Positions 46,324-54,407 of a stretch of DNA of 64,000 bases are shown in pieces. Position numbers and translations under genes: made by a program. Source of the DNA: Oscillospiraceae bacterium (GTDB taxonomy: Bacteria > Bacillota > Clostridia > Oscillospirales > CAG-272); the NCBI GenBank assembly GCA_015064805.1, contig SVRN01000002.1:1-64000 (forward strand), written 5' to 3'. How positions within the stretch are numbered: position 1 is the first letter of the stretch; each line of letters begins with the position of its first letter. The notes beneath the pieces are model-generated. The model saw only the letters and a list, made by a program, of their open reading frames with translations. It searched no databases and was not told where the DNA came from.

Positions 46324-47234
46324 TCGTTGCCAATGAGATTACCATGAAATTCCACACGCCGGGTAAAGAGCCCTTTGTCGCGCTGGATCGCTTGTCCTGT
46401 CAGATCCCCCGTGGCTGTATCTACGGCATGATCGGTGCCAACGGCTCGGGTAAATCGACCTTTTTGCGTCTGCTTTCGGGCGTGTATCGCCCTGCAAGCG
46501 GCACCATCACGATCGACGATATGCCCGTCTGGGACAATCCCGCGGCCAAATCGCGCATCGTTTACATCCCCGACGATTTGTATTTTTTGCCCCAATCGTC
46601 CATGAAGGACATGGCGCGGATGTATCGCGCGCTGTATCCGAGCTTTAATTACGATCGCTTCCATAAGCTGAGCGAGACCTTCAGGCTTGACCCGACGGCC
46701 AATCTGAACACCTTTTCCAAGGGTATGCGCCGTCAGGCGGCGGCCATTCTGGGGCTTTCATCCATGCCTGACTATCTGTTCTTTGACGAAACGTTCGACG
46801 GCCTTGACCCCGTCATACGAGGCCTGGTCAAGCAGGTCATCTACCGCGACGTCATCGAGCGCAACACGACGACCATCATCACCTCCCACTCGCTCCACGA
46901 GCTGGAGGACACCTGCGACCAACTGGCGCTGCTGCACCGCGGCGGTATCATTTTCCAGTCGGACGTTCAGGATCTGAAGACCTCGCTCTTCAAGGTGCAG
47001 ACGGCCTTTGCCTCGCCCTTTACCAAGGAGAAATTCGAGGGGCTGAACATATTGTCCTACACCCAGATGGGCAGTGTTTGTACCTTCATTCTGCGCGGCG
47101 ACCGAGGTGCGACCGAGGCGCACATCCGCGCGATGTCGCCGCTGTTGCTTGATATTTTGCCGCTGACGCTGGAGGAGGTCTTCGTCTACGAGATGGAGGC
47201 GCTGGGCTATTCCTTCAAGGATATTTTGATGTAA
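46320..47234 (+). CDS. ABC transporter ATP-binding protein
   Basis: 304 residues. Walker A GANGSGKST, signature-like FSKGMRRQAA instead of LSGGQ, Walker B YLFFDETFDGLDP and H-loop ITSHSLHELEDTC; a C-terminal regulatory extension spans about 220-304. It resembles YtrB/BcrA-type ATPases. It probably works with the membrane protein that follows. ATGA overlap with the GntR gene. Confidence 0.92.
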   Translation: MIVANEITMKFHTPGKEPFVALDRLSCQIPRGCIYGMIGANGSGKSTFLRLLSGVYRPASGTITIDDMPVWDNPAAKSRIVYIPDDLYFLPQSSMKDMARMYRALYPSFNYDRFHKLSETFRLDPTANLNTFSKGMRRQAAAILGLSSMPDYLFFDETFDGLDPVIRGLVKQVIYRDVIERNTTTIITSHSLHELEDTCDQLALLHRGGIIFQSDVQDLKTSLFKVQTAFASPFTKEKFEGLNILSYTQMGSVCTFILRGDRGATEAHIRAMSPLLLDILPLTLEEVFVYEMEALGYSFKDILM

Positions 47235-47247
47235 GGAGGTCAGGACC

Positions 47248-49341
47248 GTGAAAAACAAGATATTTGATTTTCGTTTGTATCTGCAGGGGCTTGGCCGCCT
47301 GCGCGTGATTGGCATTGCTTTGGCAATCCTGTGTCTGACCGTTTCCATCCTCGTGCCGACGGTGCGTTGGCTGAACGGCCCGAGCAATTACTATCGGATC
47401 GAGCATCCGATCGACGGGGATGAGCTTATCGTAGAGGGCTCGTCGCTGACGCAGTCGGAATTAGAGCGGCTGGACGGTGAGGGGGAACTGACCTATTATA
47501 AGATCCCCGAGACGATTTCCGACCGCGCCACGATCGTTCCCGTGACGGTGGCGTCTTATCTCTCGCCCGTCCTCGTGCTGATGATGTTTGCCTTTTTGAA
47601 CAAGCGCAAGGAGTCGGATTTTTACCATGCGATTCCGTTTACCCGCGGCTGTGTTTACACCAGCTTCGTCGCGGCCATCTTGACTTGGATGTGGGGCGTG
47701 CTGATCGTCAGCAGCCTTTCGGCCGCGCTGGTCTGGGCGCTGTGCCCCTACGTGACCTTCTCGTTTGGCGGGCTGCTCACGCATATGCTGCTCGCTTGCC
47801 TCAACGCCGCGTTGCTGGCCGCTTTCACTGCGGTGGCCGTATCGCTGACGGGCACGGCGACGACAGCCGTCGTTACCACCTTGCTGGTCATGTGGTCCTG
47901 GCGCTTGGTTCTGCTGTTTGCACGGATGAGCTTGAGCGACTTGCTCCGTATCACTCCGATCAACAGTATCCTGGGCGGTTATCTCAAGTTTTCGTTCCTG
48001 CTGCCCATCTCGATCATCGTTGGTGAGGTCACGACACCCATGGTGATCTATGCCGTGGTGATCACGCTTGCGCTGTTTGCGCTGGGCGGCCTGCTTTACA
48101 GCAAGCGCCGCAGTGAGCTGGCAGGACGCTCGGTGCCGGGGCGTCTCGTGCACAATCTGTTGCGCTGTCTGATCACGTTGCCCCTGGGCTTGCTGTTGAC
48201 CTATCAGTTTATTGGAAGCAGTGACTTTACCACGACGCTGGTCGTTTTCATTTGCATGCTGCTGGTATTCTATCTGTACGAGCTGCTGACGACCAAGAGC
48301 GCCCGCCGTATGTTCCGCGCGACACCTTGGCTGGGTGCTGTGATCGGCGTTTGCATCGTCTTTTTCGGAGTGATGCACCTGAGCGCTTACGTGGAAACGC
48401 ACGAGCGCACCGACGCTGACCGTATCAAGTCGGTGGAATTTGTGAATAACGCACAGGTACGAGAGAACAACGTGGTCATCAACGCGTATGAGCTGAGCCA
48501 GATTTGCAAAACGGACGATGCCGACGTGATCGCCGGCGTATCGGAGGCGTGGAGCAAGTCGAGCGGATGGCAAGCTTTCGATGAAACCTCGGTTACCGTT
48601 CGGATCAAGCTGAAGGGTGGTCGAACGATCACGCGGAACCTTACGTTCAACAGAGCCGAATTTGCTACGATGATGGGCAATCTGCAGAAAAAAGAGGCTC
48701 CTAAGTCCGTTCCATCGTACGATGAGGTTACTGCGCTTCAAATCAGCTCGTATGGCGGATACCGTTCGACGGTCATTCGCGTGTCGGGCGAGTGGAGAGC
48801 GCGTCTGCTGCAAGCCCTGGAGGCGGACTATAACAGCATGACAGCCGCGCAAAAAATGGAGTGTTTTACCTATTATAAAGAGTCGATACTGGCTCAACTG
48901 CAGATCACAACGGAAAAGGATGGCAAGACGGCGATCTATTCGTACGGCGTTCATGGGAATATGACGCGGACGATGAGCCTGCTGTACGAGATATACGGCA
49001 AGTCTGCCTACGGACGTGCCGAGGCGGCAAAGAGTGCGATCCACGACTGGGACACGAAATCGCAAGTCACGATCCGATTCTATTCCGTGGACGGTACGCG
49101 CTTGGTGAACAGTACGTTCTTGGAGAGAGAAAACGTCTGCTCCAACGGAAGCGCTATGAATCATACGAGTTACGTATTGCTGAAGGGGATTGATCGCGCG
49201 AAAAGCGAAAGCGGCACGGGCCGACGCTTGATCGTTTACATCAGCGGCTTTAATCGGAACACCTACGACAATGACTATTTCGACATTCGTTTTCCCGTCA
49301 GCTTGACCGAATCCGAATGGATCGCATTGTTTGGAAATTAA
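47248..49341 (+). CDS. ABC transporter membrane protein with large C-terminal domain
   Basis: 697 residues, GTG start after AAGGAGG. About eight membrane segments between residues 15 and 390. An approximately 70-residue loop after the first segment and a soluble C-terminal domain of about 300 residues (with alternating beta-type hydrophobic pattern) are probably outside. No family was recognised for the C-terminal domain. The position after the GntR and ATPase genes makes a permease role likely, perhaps export or sensing of a cell-wall-active compound. Confidence 0.8.
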   Translation: MKNKIFDFRLYLQGLGRLRVIGIALAILCLTVSILVPTVRWLNGPSNYYRIEHPIDGDELIVEGSSLTQSELERLDGEGELTYYKIPETISDRATIVPVTVASYLSPVLVLMMFAFLNKRKESDFYHAIPFTRGCVYTSFVAAILTWMWGVLIVSSLSAALVWALCPYVTFSFGGLLTHMLLACLNAALLAAFTAVAVSLTGTATTAVVTTLLVMWSWRLVLLFARMSLSDLLRITPINSILGGYLKFSFLLPISIIVGEVTTPMVIYAVVITLALFALGGLLYSKRRSELAGRSVPGRLVHNLLRCLITLPLGLLLTYQFIGSSDFTTTLVVFICMLLVFYLYELLTTKSARRMFRATPWLGAVIGVCIVFFGVMHLSAYVETHERTDADRIKSVEFVNNAQVRENNVVINAYELSQICKTDDADVIAGVSEAWSKSSGWQAFDETSVTVRIKLKGGRTITRNLTFNRAEFATMMGNLQKKEAPKSVPSYDEVTALQISSYGGYRSTVIRVSGEWRARLLQALEADYNSMTAAQKMECFTYYKESILAQLQITTEKDGKTAIYSYGVHGNMTRTMSLLYEIYGKSAYGRAEAAKSAIHDWDTKSQVTIRFYSVDGTRLVNSTFLERENVCSNGSAMNHTSYVLLKGIDRAKSESGTGRRLIVYISGFNRNTYDNDYFDIRFPVSLTESEWIALFGN

Positions 49342-49347
49342 AATTCA

Positions 49348-49383
49348 AACCGAGAGTCGCCTAAATGGGCGGCTCTTGGTTTT
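49348..49383 (+). terminator. Terminator of the GntR-ABC operon
   Basis: AACCGAGAGTCGCC pairs with GGCGGCTCTTGGTT (two GU pairs) and runs into TTTT. Confidence 0.85.
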
Positions 49384-49397
49384 AGCAAACAAAATCA

Positions 49398-49426
49398 TTG
49401 ACACCCGTGGCGAATTGTGTTATACT
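49398..49426 (+). promoter_or_regulatory. SigA promoter of the parvulin gene
   Basis: TTGACA (49398-49403), 17 bases, TATACT (49421-49426). Confidence 0.88.
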
Positions 49427-49469
49427 ATATAAGATAAATGCTTTTACCACAGGAAAGGAATTTGACGAA

Positions 49470-50213
49470 ATGGAAAATAATAACGTACTCGCCGTCGTTG
49501 GCGGCAAGCAGATTACGAACGCAGACGTGGACGCGATGATCGCCTCCATGGGACAGCAGGGCCAGGCCTACATGAGTCCCCAGGGCAGAGCCATGATTCT
49601 GGAGGAGCTGATCGCCCAGAAGCTGCTGCTTTTGGATGCCACTCGCAATCTCTTTGAGCGTGAGCCCGCCTTCAAGGAGCAGCTCGCACGCGTCAAGGAG
49701 GACCTTTTGATCAACTACGCCGTTGGCAAGGTAGTCTCGGGTGTCCGCGTTACCGACGACGAGGCAAAGAAGTTCTTTGACGAAAATCCCGACCAGTTTA
49801 TGGGTCAGGAGACGGTCAGCGCCAGCCACATTCTCGTTGACAGCGAGGAAAAGGCAAACGAACTGCTCGCCAAGATCACGGCAGGGGAGATCAGCTTCGA
49901 GGACGCCGCACGCGAGAATAGCTCTTGTCCTTCCTCCCGCGAGGGCGGAAGCCTGGGCGAATTTGGCCGCGGCCAGATGGTGCCCGAGTTTGATAGTGCT
50001 TGCTTTGAAATGGAGGTCGGTGAGGTTCGCGGCCCCGTACAGACGCAGTTTGGTTATCATCTGATCCGTCTGGACGGCAAGAAGGCGGCAGAGCCGCTGC
50101 ACTTCGGTGACGTGCGCGAGGCCATCACCCGTCAGCTGACCATGGAGAAGCAGCAGGCGGCGTACCGCTCCAAGATCAATCAGCTCAAGATCTTGTATCC
50201 TGTCGAGCGCTGA
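49470..50213 (+). CDS. Parvulin-type peptidyl-prolyl isomerase without signal peptide
   Basis: 247 residues. An N-terminal SurA/PrsA-like helical chaperone part (about 1-115) is followed by a parvulin domain (about 120-215) with SASHILVDSEEKANELL, GSLGEFGRGQMVPEFD and VQTQFGYHLIRL. There is no signal peptide or lipobox (start MENNNVLAVVGGKQI), so unlike PrsA it should act in the cytosol, perhaps as a general folding helper. RBS AGGAAAGGA; the in-frame region upstream of 49470 overlaps the promoter. Confidence 0.9.
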   Translation: MENNNVLAVVGGKQITNADVDAMIASMGQQGQAYMSPQGRAMILEELIAQKLLLLDATRNLFEREPAFKEQLARVKEDLLINYAVGKVVSGVRVTDDEAKKFFDENPDQFMGQETVSASHILVDSEEKANELLAKITAGEISFEDAARENSSCPSSREGGSLGEFGRGQMVPEFDSACFEMEVGEVRGPVQTQFGYHLIRLDGKKAAEPLHFGDVREAITRQLTMEKQQAAYRSKINQLKILYPVER

Positions 50214-50230
50214 TCATACAAAAAAGATAC

Positions 50231-50260
50231 AACGGGGGTTAGCAAGTCTTGCCCCCGTTT
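50231..50260 (+). terminator. Hairpin between parvulin and uracil-DNA glycosylase genes
   Basis: AACGGGG with GCAAG pairs with CTTGC and CCCCGTT, followed by only three T. Probably a partial terminator. Confidence 0.6.
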
Positions 50261-50291
50261 GACGTAACGAAGCCAAAAGGAGGTTGCCCGT

Positions 50292-50888
50292 ATGACGAAT
50301 ATAGATCAAAGCTGGGAGGAGCTGCAGGCGCGCTGTCGCGACTGCCGTGCTTGTCCTTTGGGCGAGAGTCGAACCAATAACGTGTTTGGCATGGGTGACC
50401 GTCACTCTCCGCTCATGTTCGTGGGCGAGGCGCCCGGCGAGCAGGAGGATGCCACGGGCATTCCCTTCGTCGGTGCGGCGGGCAAGCTGCTCGACCATTA
50501 TCTTTTTGCGGTCGATCTGCCCCGAGATCGTGTGTATATTGCCAATATTCTCAAATGCCGACCGCCCCGCAACCGCGATCCCGAGGAGAGCGAGCAGGAG
50601 GCCTGCATCGGATACTTGCGTGAGCAGTTTCGTCTGATCCAGCCCAAGGTGTTAGTCTGCCTTGGCCGCATTGCCGCCATGAAGCTGATCAAGCCCGATT
50701 TCCGCATCACGAGGGAGCACGGCAAGTGGTTTTATAAGGGCGGCGTCTGGATGACGGCGGTGTATCACCCCTCGGCGTTGTTGCGTGACAACACCAAGCG
50801 AGAGGACACGCTGCGCGATATGTGGGCTATTCGCCAAAAGCTCGAGGAGCTGGGCGTCGCGCCCGAGGTGGAGGAAACGAACGAATGA
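50292..50888 (+). CDS. Uracil-DNA glycosylase, family 4 (iron-sulfur type)
   Basis: 198 residues; removes uracil from DNA. N-terminal cysteines at 15 and 18 (or 21) plus the later NILKCRPP and EQEAC cysteines would hold the 4Fe-4S cluster. Active-site motif GEAPGEQEDATG and the HPSALLR motif are family 4 signatures. RBS AAAGGAGG. Its stop overlaps the ATG of the dus gene. Confidence 0.93.
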   Translation: MTNIDQSWEELQARCRDCRACPLGESRTNNVFGMGDRHSPLMFVGEAPGEQEDATGIPFVGAAGKLLDHYLFAVDLPRDRVYIANILKCRPPRNRDPEESEQEACIGYLREQFRLIQPKVLVCLGRIAAMKLIKPDFRITREHGKWFYKGGVWMTAVYHPSALLRDNTKREDTLRDMWAIRQKLEELGVAPEVEETNE

Positions 50889-51919
50889 ACGAGCAAAACA
50901 AAGGTGCGGCGTTGCGCATTGGCGGCGTGACGTTGCGTCACGGACTGATGCTTGCGCCCCTGGCGGGGGTGAGTGATCATCCTTTCCGCCGCATTTGCCG
51001 CGCACAGGGAGCGGAATTTACCGTCAGCGAGATGGTTTCGGCCAAGTCGCTGTGCTATGAAAAAAAGAGCCGCCGTGCAAGCGTGGGAGAAAACTCCAAA
51101 AGCGCGCCGCTGGCCAAGGTCTGGGCAGACGACGTACCCATGGCGGTTCAGCTGTTTGGCAGTGAGCCCGAGTTTATGGCCGAGGCCGCCGCGATGGTGG
51201 CCGAGGGCTCGTACGCAGGATGTACGAGCGAAGCGCGCCCTGCCGCGATCGATATCAACATGGGCTGTCCCGTGCATAAGATCGTCTCCAACGGCGAGGG
51301 AAGCGCGCTGCTTCGTGATATTCCGTTGGCGGGACGCATCGTGCGTGCCGTTTGCACGGCAGTCGATCTGCCCGTGACGGTCAAGATCCGCATCGGCTTT
51401 GACGCCGAGCATATTTGCGCCGTTGAGATGGCCAAGGAGCTGGAGGCGAGTGGCGCGAGTGCCATTTGCGTGCACGGACGCACGAGAGAGCAGATGTACC
51501 GCCCCGGCGTTGACCTTGAAGCCATTGCGGCGGTCAAGGCGGCGGTGTCCGTCCCCGTTATTGGCAACGGAGATATCATGAGCGCGGCCGACGCGCTGAA
51601 TATGAAAGAAAAAACGGGCTGTGACGGCCTGATGATCGCCCGCGGAGCGATGGGAAATCCGTGGCTGTTTGCCGAGATCGCCGCGGCCTTAGAGGGACGC
51701 GAGTTCGTGCCTCCGACGCTGCAGGAGAGGATCGAGACGGCGCTGTCACAGATGGCGCGCATGATCGAGGAAAAGGGCGAGAGAGTCGGCTTTGCCGAGT
51801 CCAAAAAGCAGATGGCCTGGTACATCCACGGCGTCACGGGCGCCGCCGAGGCGAGAGGGCGCCTGATGACGGCGACGAGCCCGAGCGAAGTGGAGACGGT
51901 CATGCGAGGGCTGATTTGA
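50885..51919 (+). CDS. tRNA-dihydrouridine synthase
   Basis: 344 residues; FMN-dependent reduction of uridine in tRNA D loops, DusB-like. Conserved LAPLAGVSDHPFRRICR, NMGCPVHKIVSNGEGSALL with the catalytic Cys, CVHGRTREQMY-type (here ICVHGRTREQMY) and VIGNGDIMSA. ATG 50885 by ATGA overlap, with GGAGG in the end of the glycosylase gene. Confidence 0.93.
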   Translation: MNEQNKGAALRIGGVTLRHGLMLAPLAGVSDHPFRRICRAQGAEFTVSEMVSAKSLCYEKKSRRASVGENSKSAPLAKVWADDVPMAVQLFGSEPEFMAEAAAMVAEGSYAGCTSEARPAAIDINMGCPVHKIVSNGEGSALLRDIPLAGRIVRAVCTAVDLPVTVKIRIGFDAEHICAVEMAKELEASGASAICVHGRTREQMYRPGVDLEAIAAVKAAVSVPVIGNGDIMSAADALNMKEKTGCDGLMIARGAMGNPWLFAEIAAALEGREFVPPTLQERIETALSQMARMIEEKGERVGFAESKKQMAWYIHGVTGAAEARGRLMTATSPSEVETVMRGLI

Positions 51920-51945
51920 AAGCCGATTGAAGAAAGAATGATGAT

Positions 51946-51995
51946 CGTAGAGGGGCACTGTGTGCGCCCGTGGGCGACCGCAGGTCGCCTCTACG
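51946..51995. repeat. Three-way-junction palindrome
   Basis: Outer arms CGTAGAGG (51946-51953) and CCTCTACG (51988-51995) enclose two smaller hairpins, one built on GGGCAC/GTGC-GCCC and one perfect GGCGACC/GGTCGCC. It looks like a dispersed intergenic repeat; a related fragment lies at 55156-55184. Confidence 0.65.
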
Positions 51996-52041
51996 GTTGC
52001 GTATAAATAAAGTCAAAATTCATGGAAAGGAGGGACGGTTC

Positions 52042-52641
52042 GTGTTTGACAAGAAGGACAGCAAAGAATTGCAAGCGCAAATACGCGCGGCGCAGCAAGG
52101 CGACGAGCGGGCGTTTGAGCAGCTGTTGACGCTGCTGGAAAGGTCGGTCTACCGTCTCGCCTTTTCGATGCTGCGGCACAAGCAGGACGCCGAGGACGCA
52201 ACGCAGGAAACCTTCATCAAGCTCTGGCGAACGCTGCCGTCCTACCGTTTTGAGTGCCCGATATTACCGTACGTGCTGAAAATGACCCGCACGACGGTGC
52301 TGGATATGCAACGGAAACTTGCGCGGCGGGCCGAGCACGAAACCTCGCTCACGGTCGAAAACGAGGCAGGTGAGCGGGTGGAGATGGACGTGGCCGACAC
52401 GGACGACCAAAGCGATCCCGCGGCGCATCTGTCAAAAATGGAGCTGATCGCCCAGGTGCGGCGCGCCATTGACGAGCTGCCGCCCGAGCACCGCGAGATC
52501 ATCCTGCTCAAGGATATGCAAGGGCTTTCTTACGAGCAAATTGCCCGCGCGCTCGATATTGAAGCGGGCACGGTGGCAAGCCGGTTGGCGAGAGCGAGAA
52601 AAAATTTAGAGAAAATTTTAAAAACACGGAAGATTTTCTGA
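52042..52641 (+). CDS. ECF RNA polymerase sigma factor
   Basis: 199 residues, GTG start 7 bases after GGAGGG. Region sigma2 (AFEQLLTLLERSVYRLAFSM, DAEDATQETFIKLWRTL) and region sigma4 (ELPPEHREIILLKDMQGLSY, EQIARALDIEAGTVASRLARAR), with no region 3: an RpoE/SigW-like ECF factor. Its last codons (RKIF-stop) contain the -35 block of the promoter-like motif at 52628-52655. A zinc anti-sigma gene follows, so it is probably held inactive at the membrane until a signal arrives. No clear promoter was seen upstream. Confidence 0.93.
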   Translation: MFDKKDSKELQAQIRAAQQGDERAFEQLLTLLERSVYRLAFSMLRHKQDAEDATQETFIKLWRTLPSYRFECPILPYVLKMTRTTVLDMQRKLARRAEHETSLTVENEAGERVEMDVADTDDQSDPAAHLSKMELIAQVRRAIDELPPEHREIILLKDMQGLSYEQIARALDIEAGTVASRLARARKNLEKILKTRKIF

Positions 52642-52655
52642 TTTCGTGCGTCTAT
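52628..52655 (+). promoter_or_regulatory. Predicted ECF-sigma promoter before the anti-sigma gene
   Basis: GGAAGATTTTC and TTCGTGCGTCTAT blocks, 25 of 28 bases identical and equally spaced to the site at 4293-4320. It overlaps the 3' end of the sigma gene and lies 44 bases before the anti-sigma ATG, so it would provide negative feedback. Confidence 0.7.
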
Positions 52656-52699
52656 ATCAGTGAAGAGAGAAAAATTTACGAAACGTGAGGATAAAAACA

Positions 52700-53563
52700 A
52701 TGAAAGGACAAGATCGGCGCGGACGGCGCGTGAGCTGTGAATGGGTATCACAGCATCTCGACGCGTATCTGGACGGTGAATTGAATCAAGCACGCGCCGA
52801 TAAGGTACGTGCCCATCTCGACGTATGCCCTGCGTGTGCTGCGCAGGCAGAGGAGGGACGCGAGATCCGCGCGCTCATTGCCGCGTGCGACGACGTAGCT
52901 CCCGATGCGGCCTTGCATGACTCGATCATGCGCTCGGTCAGAGAGCAGCCGCGCGACGAGCGGACAAAGCGCGCACGGCCTTCAAGCGTCAGAGCAAGAC
53001 GTATAGGTGGTGCGCTGATCGGCGTTTGCCTGGTAGTTGCGCTGATGCTGTTGCCCGGACCGCTGTTTCAGGCCAACGCGCCCCAAGAGCCCTCGTATGA
53101 CGCTCCGTCGGCCAACGCCCCGGATTTCAAGGAGCCAGACAGTATGAAGCCCGACTACGACGGCAGTTATGGCGGCAACGGAAGTTATGACGACGAGTCT
53201 CCTGACGTAGCACCCTCCCCTCCCGCGGATGACGCCCCGTCTGCCGAGGAACCGGAGGATCCCGTAGAGGGAGGAATTGGAAGCATTCTTGGCGATGAGA
53301 TCCAGCTGTGGCGCGAGGATTTCACTACCTCCGAGGGAGGCGGCCTATGGGCAACCCTTGAGGGCGAGTGGATGAACGATACGACGTATCTGTATATCGA
53401 CACCCATGCCGGTGAATTTTGTTTGATTACCAAAGGAATTGAATACTACGGCGACGCGTCGCTTCACGGCGATCGCTTGCTGTTGCAGGCGGAAAACGGC
53501 CTGCGCATGGAATTCAAGGTCAGAATGGAGGGCGATACGCTATGGTTGACGCGACTGTCGTAA
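52700..53563 (+). CDS. Membrane-bound zinc anti-sigma factor
   Basis: 287 residues. The N-terminal zinc-finger HC2 domain has Cys13, His39, Cys43 and Cys46 (HLDVCPAC), the ZAS motif that clamps ECF factors. One membrane segment at about 102-119. Outside, an acidic Pro/Asp/Ser/Gly-rich linker (about 125-200) leads to a small beta-rich domain (about 205-287) with Gly-Glu-Trp and several Leu/Ile-x-Leu strands, reminiscent of lipocalin-like folds. That domain is the likely sensor. ATG 52700 with GTGAGG upstream; GTG 52685 is possible but overlaps that site. Confidence 0.88.
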   Translation: MKGQDRRGRRVSCEWVSQHLDAYLDGELNQARADKVRAHLDVCPACAAQAEEGREIRALIAACDDVAPDAALHDSIMRSVREQPRDERTKRARPSSVRARRIGGALIGVCLVVALMLLPGPLFQANAPQEPSYDAPSANAPDFKEPDSMKPDYDGSYGGNGSYDDESPDVAPSPPADDAPSAEEPEDPVEGGIGSILGDEIQLWREDFTTSEGGGLWATLEGEWMNDTTYLYIDTHAGEFCLITKGIEYYGDASLHGDRLLLQAENGLRMEFKVRMEGDTLWLTRLS

Positions 53564-54213
53564 CGAAGCCGTTGCTGCTTGTCAGCGATGACCGCGCGCT
53601 CGTCCGCTTGATCCGTCTGGAGTGCTCCGAGCTGTCTTTGCCGCTCGAGGTGGCAACGGCGTTTCCTGAGCACACCGAGGACCGCACGCTGCTGATCGAC
53701 CTTGACAGCATCAGCATCGCGGATGGTCTGATCATCGGTGAAGGGCAGACGGTTGCGGGCATTTGCCGCGACGTCTCCCAGCTCCCGACCGAATGGCAGG
53801 CGCGGTTTTCGCATCTGCTACAGCGCCCCTGCCCGACGACGCAGCTGCGCGCCCTGCTGGCCCATCTTTGCGGCCGAGGAGAGATGCCGACCATCGCCCC
53901 GAGCGAGAGTCGAGTGCGGACGGTGACGAGCACAAAGGATTTGACGCTGGCCATGCTGGACGACGCCAGGCTGCAATGCGGCGAGGACGTGCTGCGCCTG
54001 AGTCCCACCGAGGCGGCGATGATGCGCATCCTGATCGCCCATCGCGGCGAGATCGTCAGCCGCGAGATGCTGGAGGAGGCCTTGCGCGGGGATGGTAAGA
54101 CGGACAGCAACAAGATCGAGGTCTATCTTTGCTTTTTGCGCCGCAAGATCGAGCGCCCGCTGGGGCTTCGATTGATCACCACCGTGCGCGGAAAAGGGTA
54201 TCGGCTGGAGTAA
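53542..54213 (+). CDS. OmpR-like DNA-binding protein with degenerate receiver
   Basis: 223 residues. The C-terminal OmpR/PhoB winged HTH (about 128-223) has LSPTEAAMMRILIAHRGEIV, SNKIEVYLCFLRRKIERP and LITTVRGKGYRLE. The N-terminal 110 residues have a receiver-like start (LLLVSDDRALVRLI) and LLIDLDS at the phospho-Asp position, but the region is short and lacks the conserved Thr/Ser and Lys positions. No kinase gene is nearby. It overlaps the anti-sigma gene by 22 bases and has GGAGGG as ribosome site inside it, so it belongs to the sigma operon. Confidence 0.85.
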   Translation: MVDATVVTKPLLLVSDDRALVRLIRLECSELSLPLEVATAFPEHTEDRTLLIDLDSISIADGLIIGEGQTVAGICRDVSQLPTEWQARFSHLLQRPCPTTQLRALLAHLCGRGEMPTIAPSESRVRTVTSTKDLTLAMLDDARLQCGEDVLRLSPTEAAMMRILIAHRGEIVSREMLEEALRGDGKTDSNKIEVYLCFLRRKIERPLGLRLITTVRGKGYRLE

Positions 54214-54264
54214 TTGCTGAACAAGTATTGACTCGAAGATTTTTCCTCAAGCAAACAATATCCG

Positions 54265-54352
54265 CCGAGATCCTTCGCGCTGCCGCCCCGTTGCGTCATT
54301 CTGAGCGAAGCGAAGAATCTCGTGAGGCGGCTCCGCTCAAGGATGACGCGGC
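54265..54352. repeat. Dispersed palindromic repeat (TCATTCTGAGCGAAGCGAAGAATC type)
   Basis: CGAGATCCTTCGC (54266-54278) pairs with GCGAAGAATCTCG (54310-54322) with one mismatch. CCCCGTTGCGTCATTC pairs imperfectly with GGATGACGCGGCGGGG further on. The core matches an intergenic repeat I know from many gut and environmental bacterial genomes. Lies in the 195-base gap between the OmpR-like gene and the lipoprotein gene. Confidence 0.65.
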
Positions 54353-54407
54353 GGGGGAGCCTATCGGGTTCTTCGATAAATATTCAAACAAAGAAAGGAA
54401 GATCGGT

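Noticed and set aside
54129..54407. N-terminal extension of the KPVIYLYP lipoprotein to an upstream start
   Set aside because: It overlaps the OmpR-like gene and crosses a palindromic repeat. The signal peptide and ribosome site define the start at 54408.
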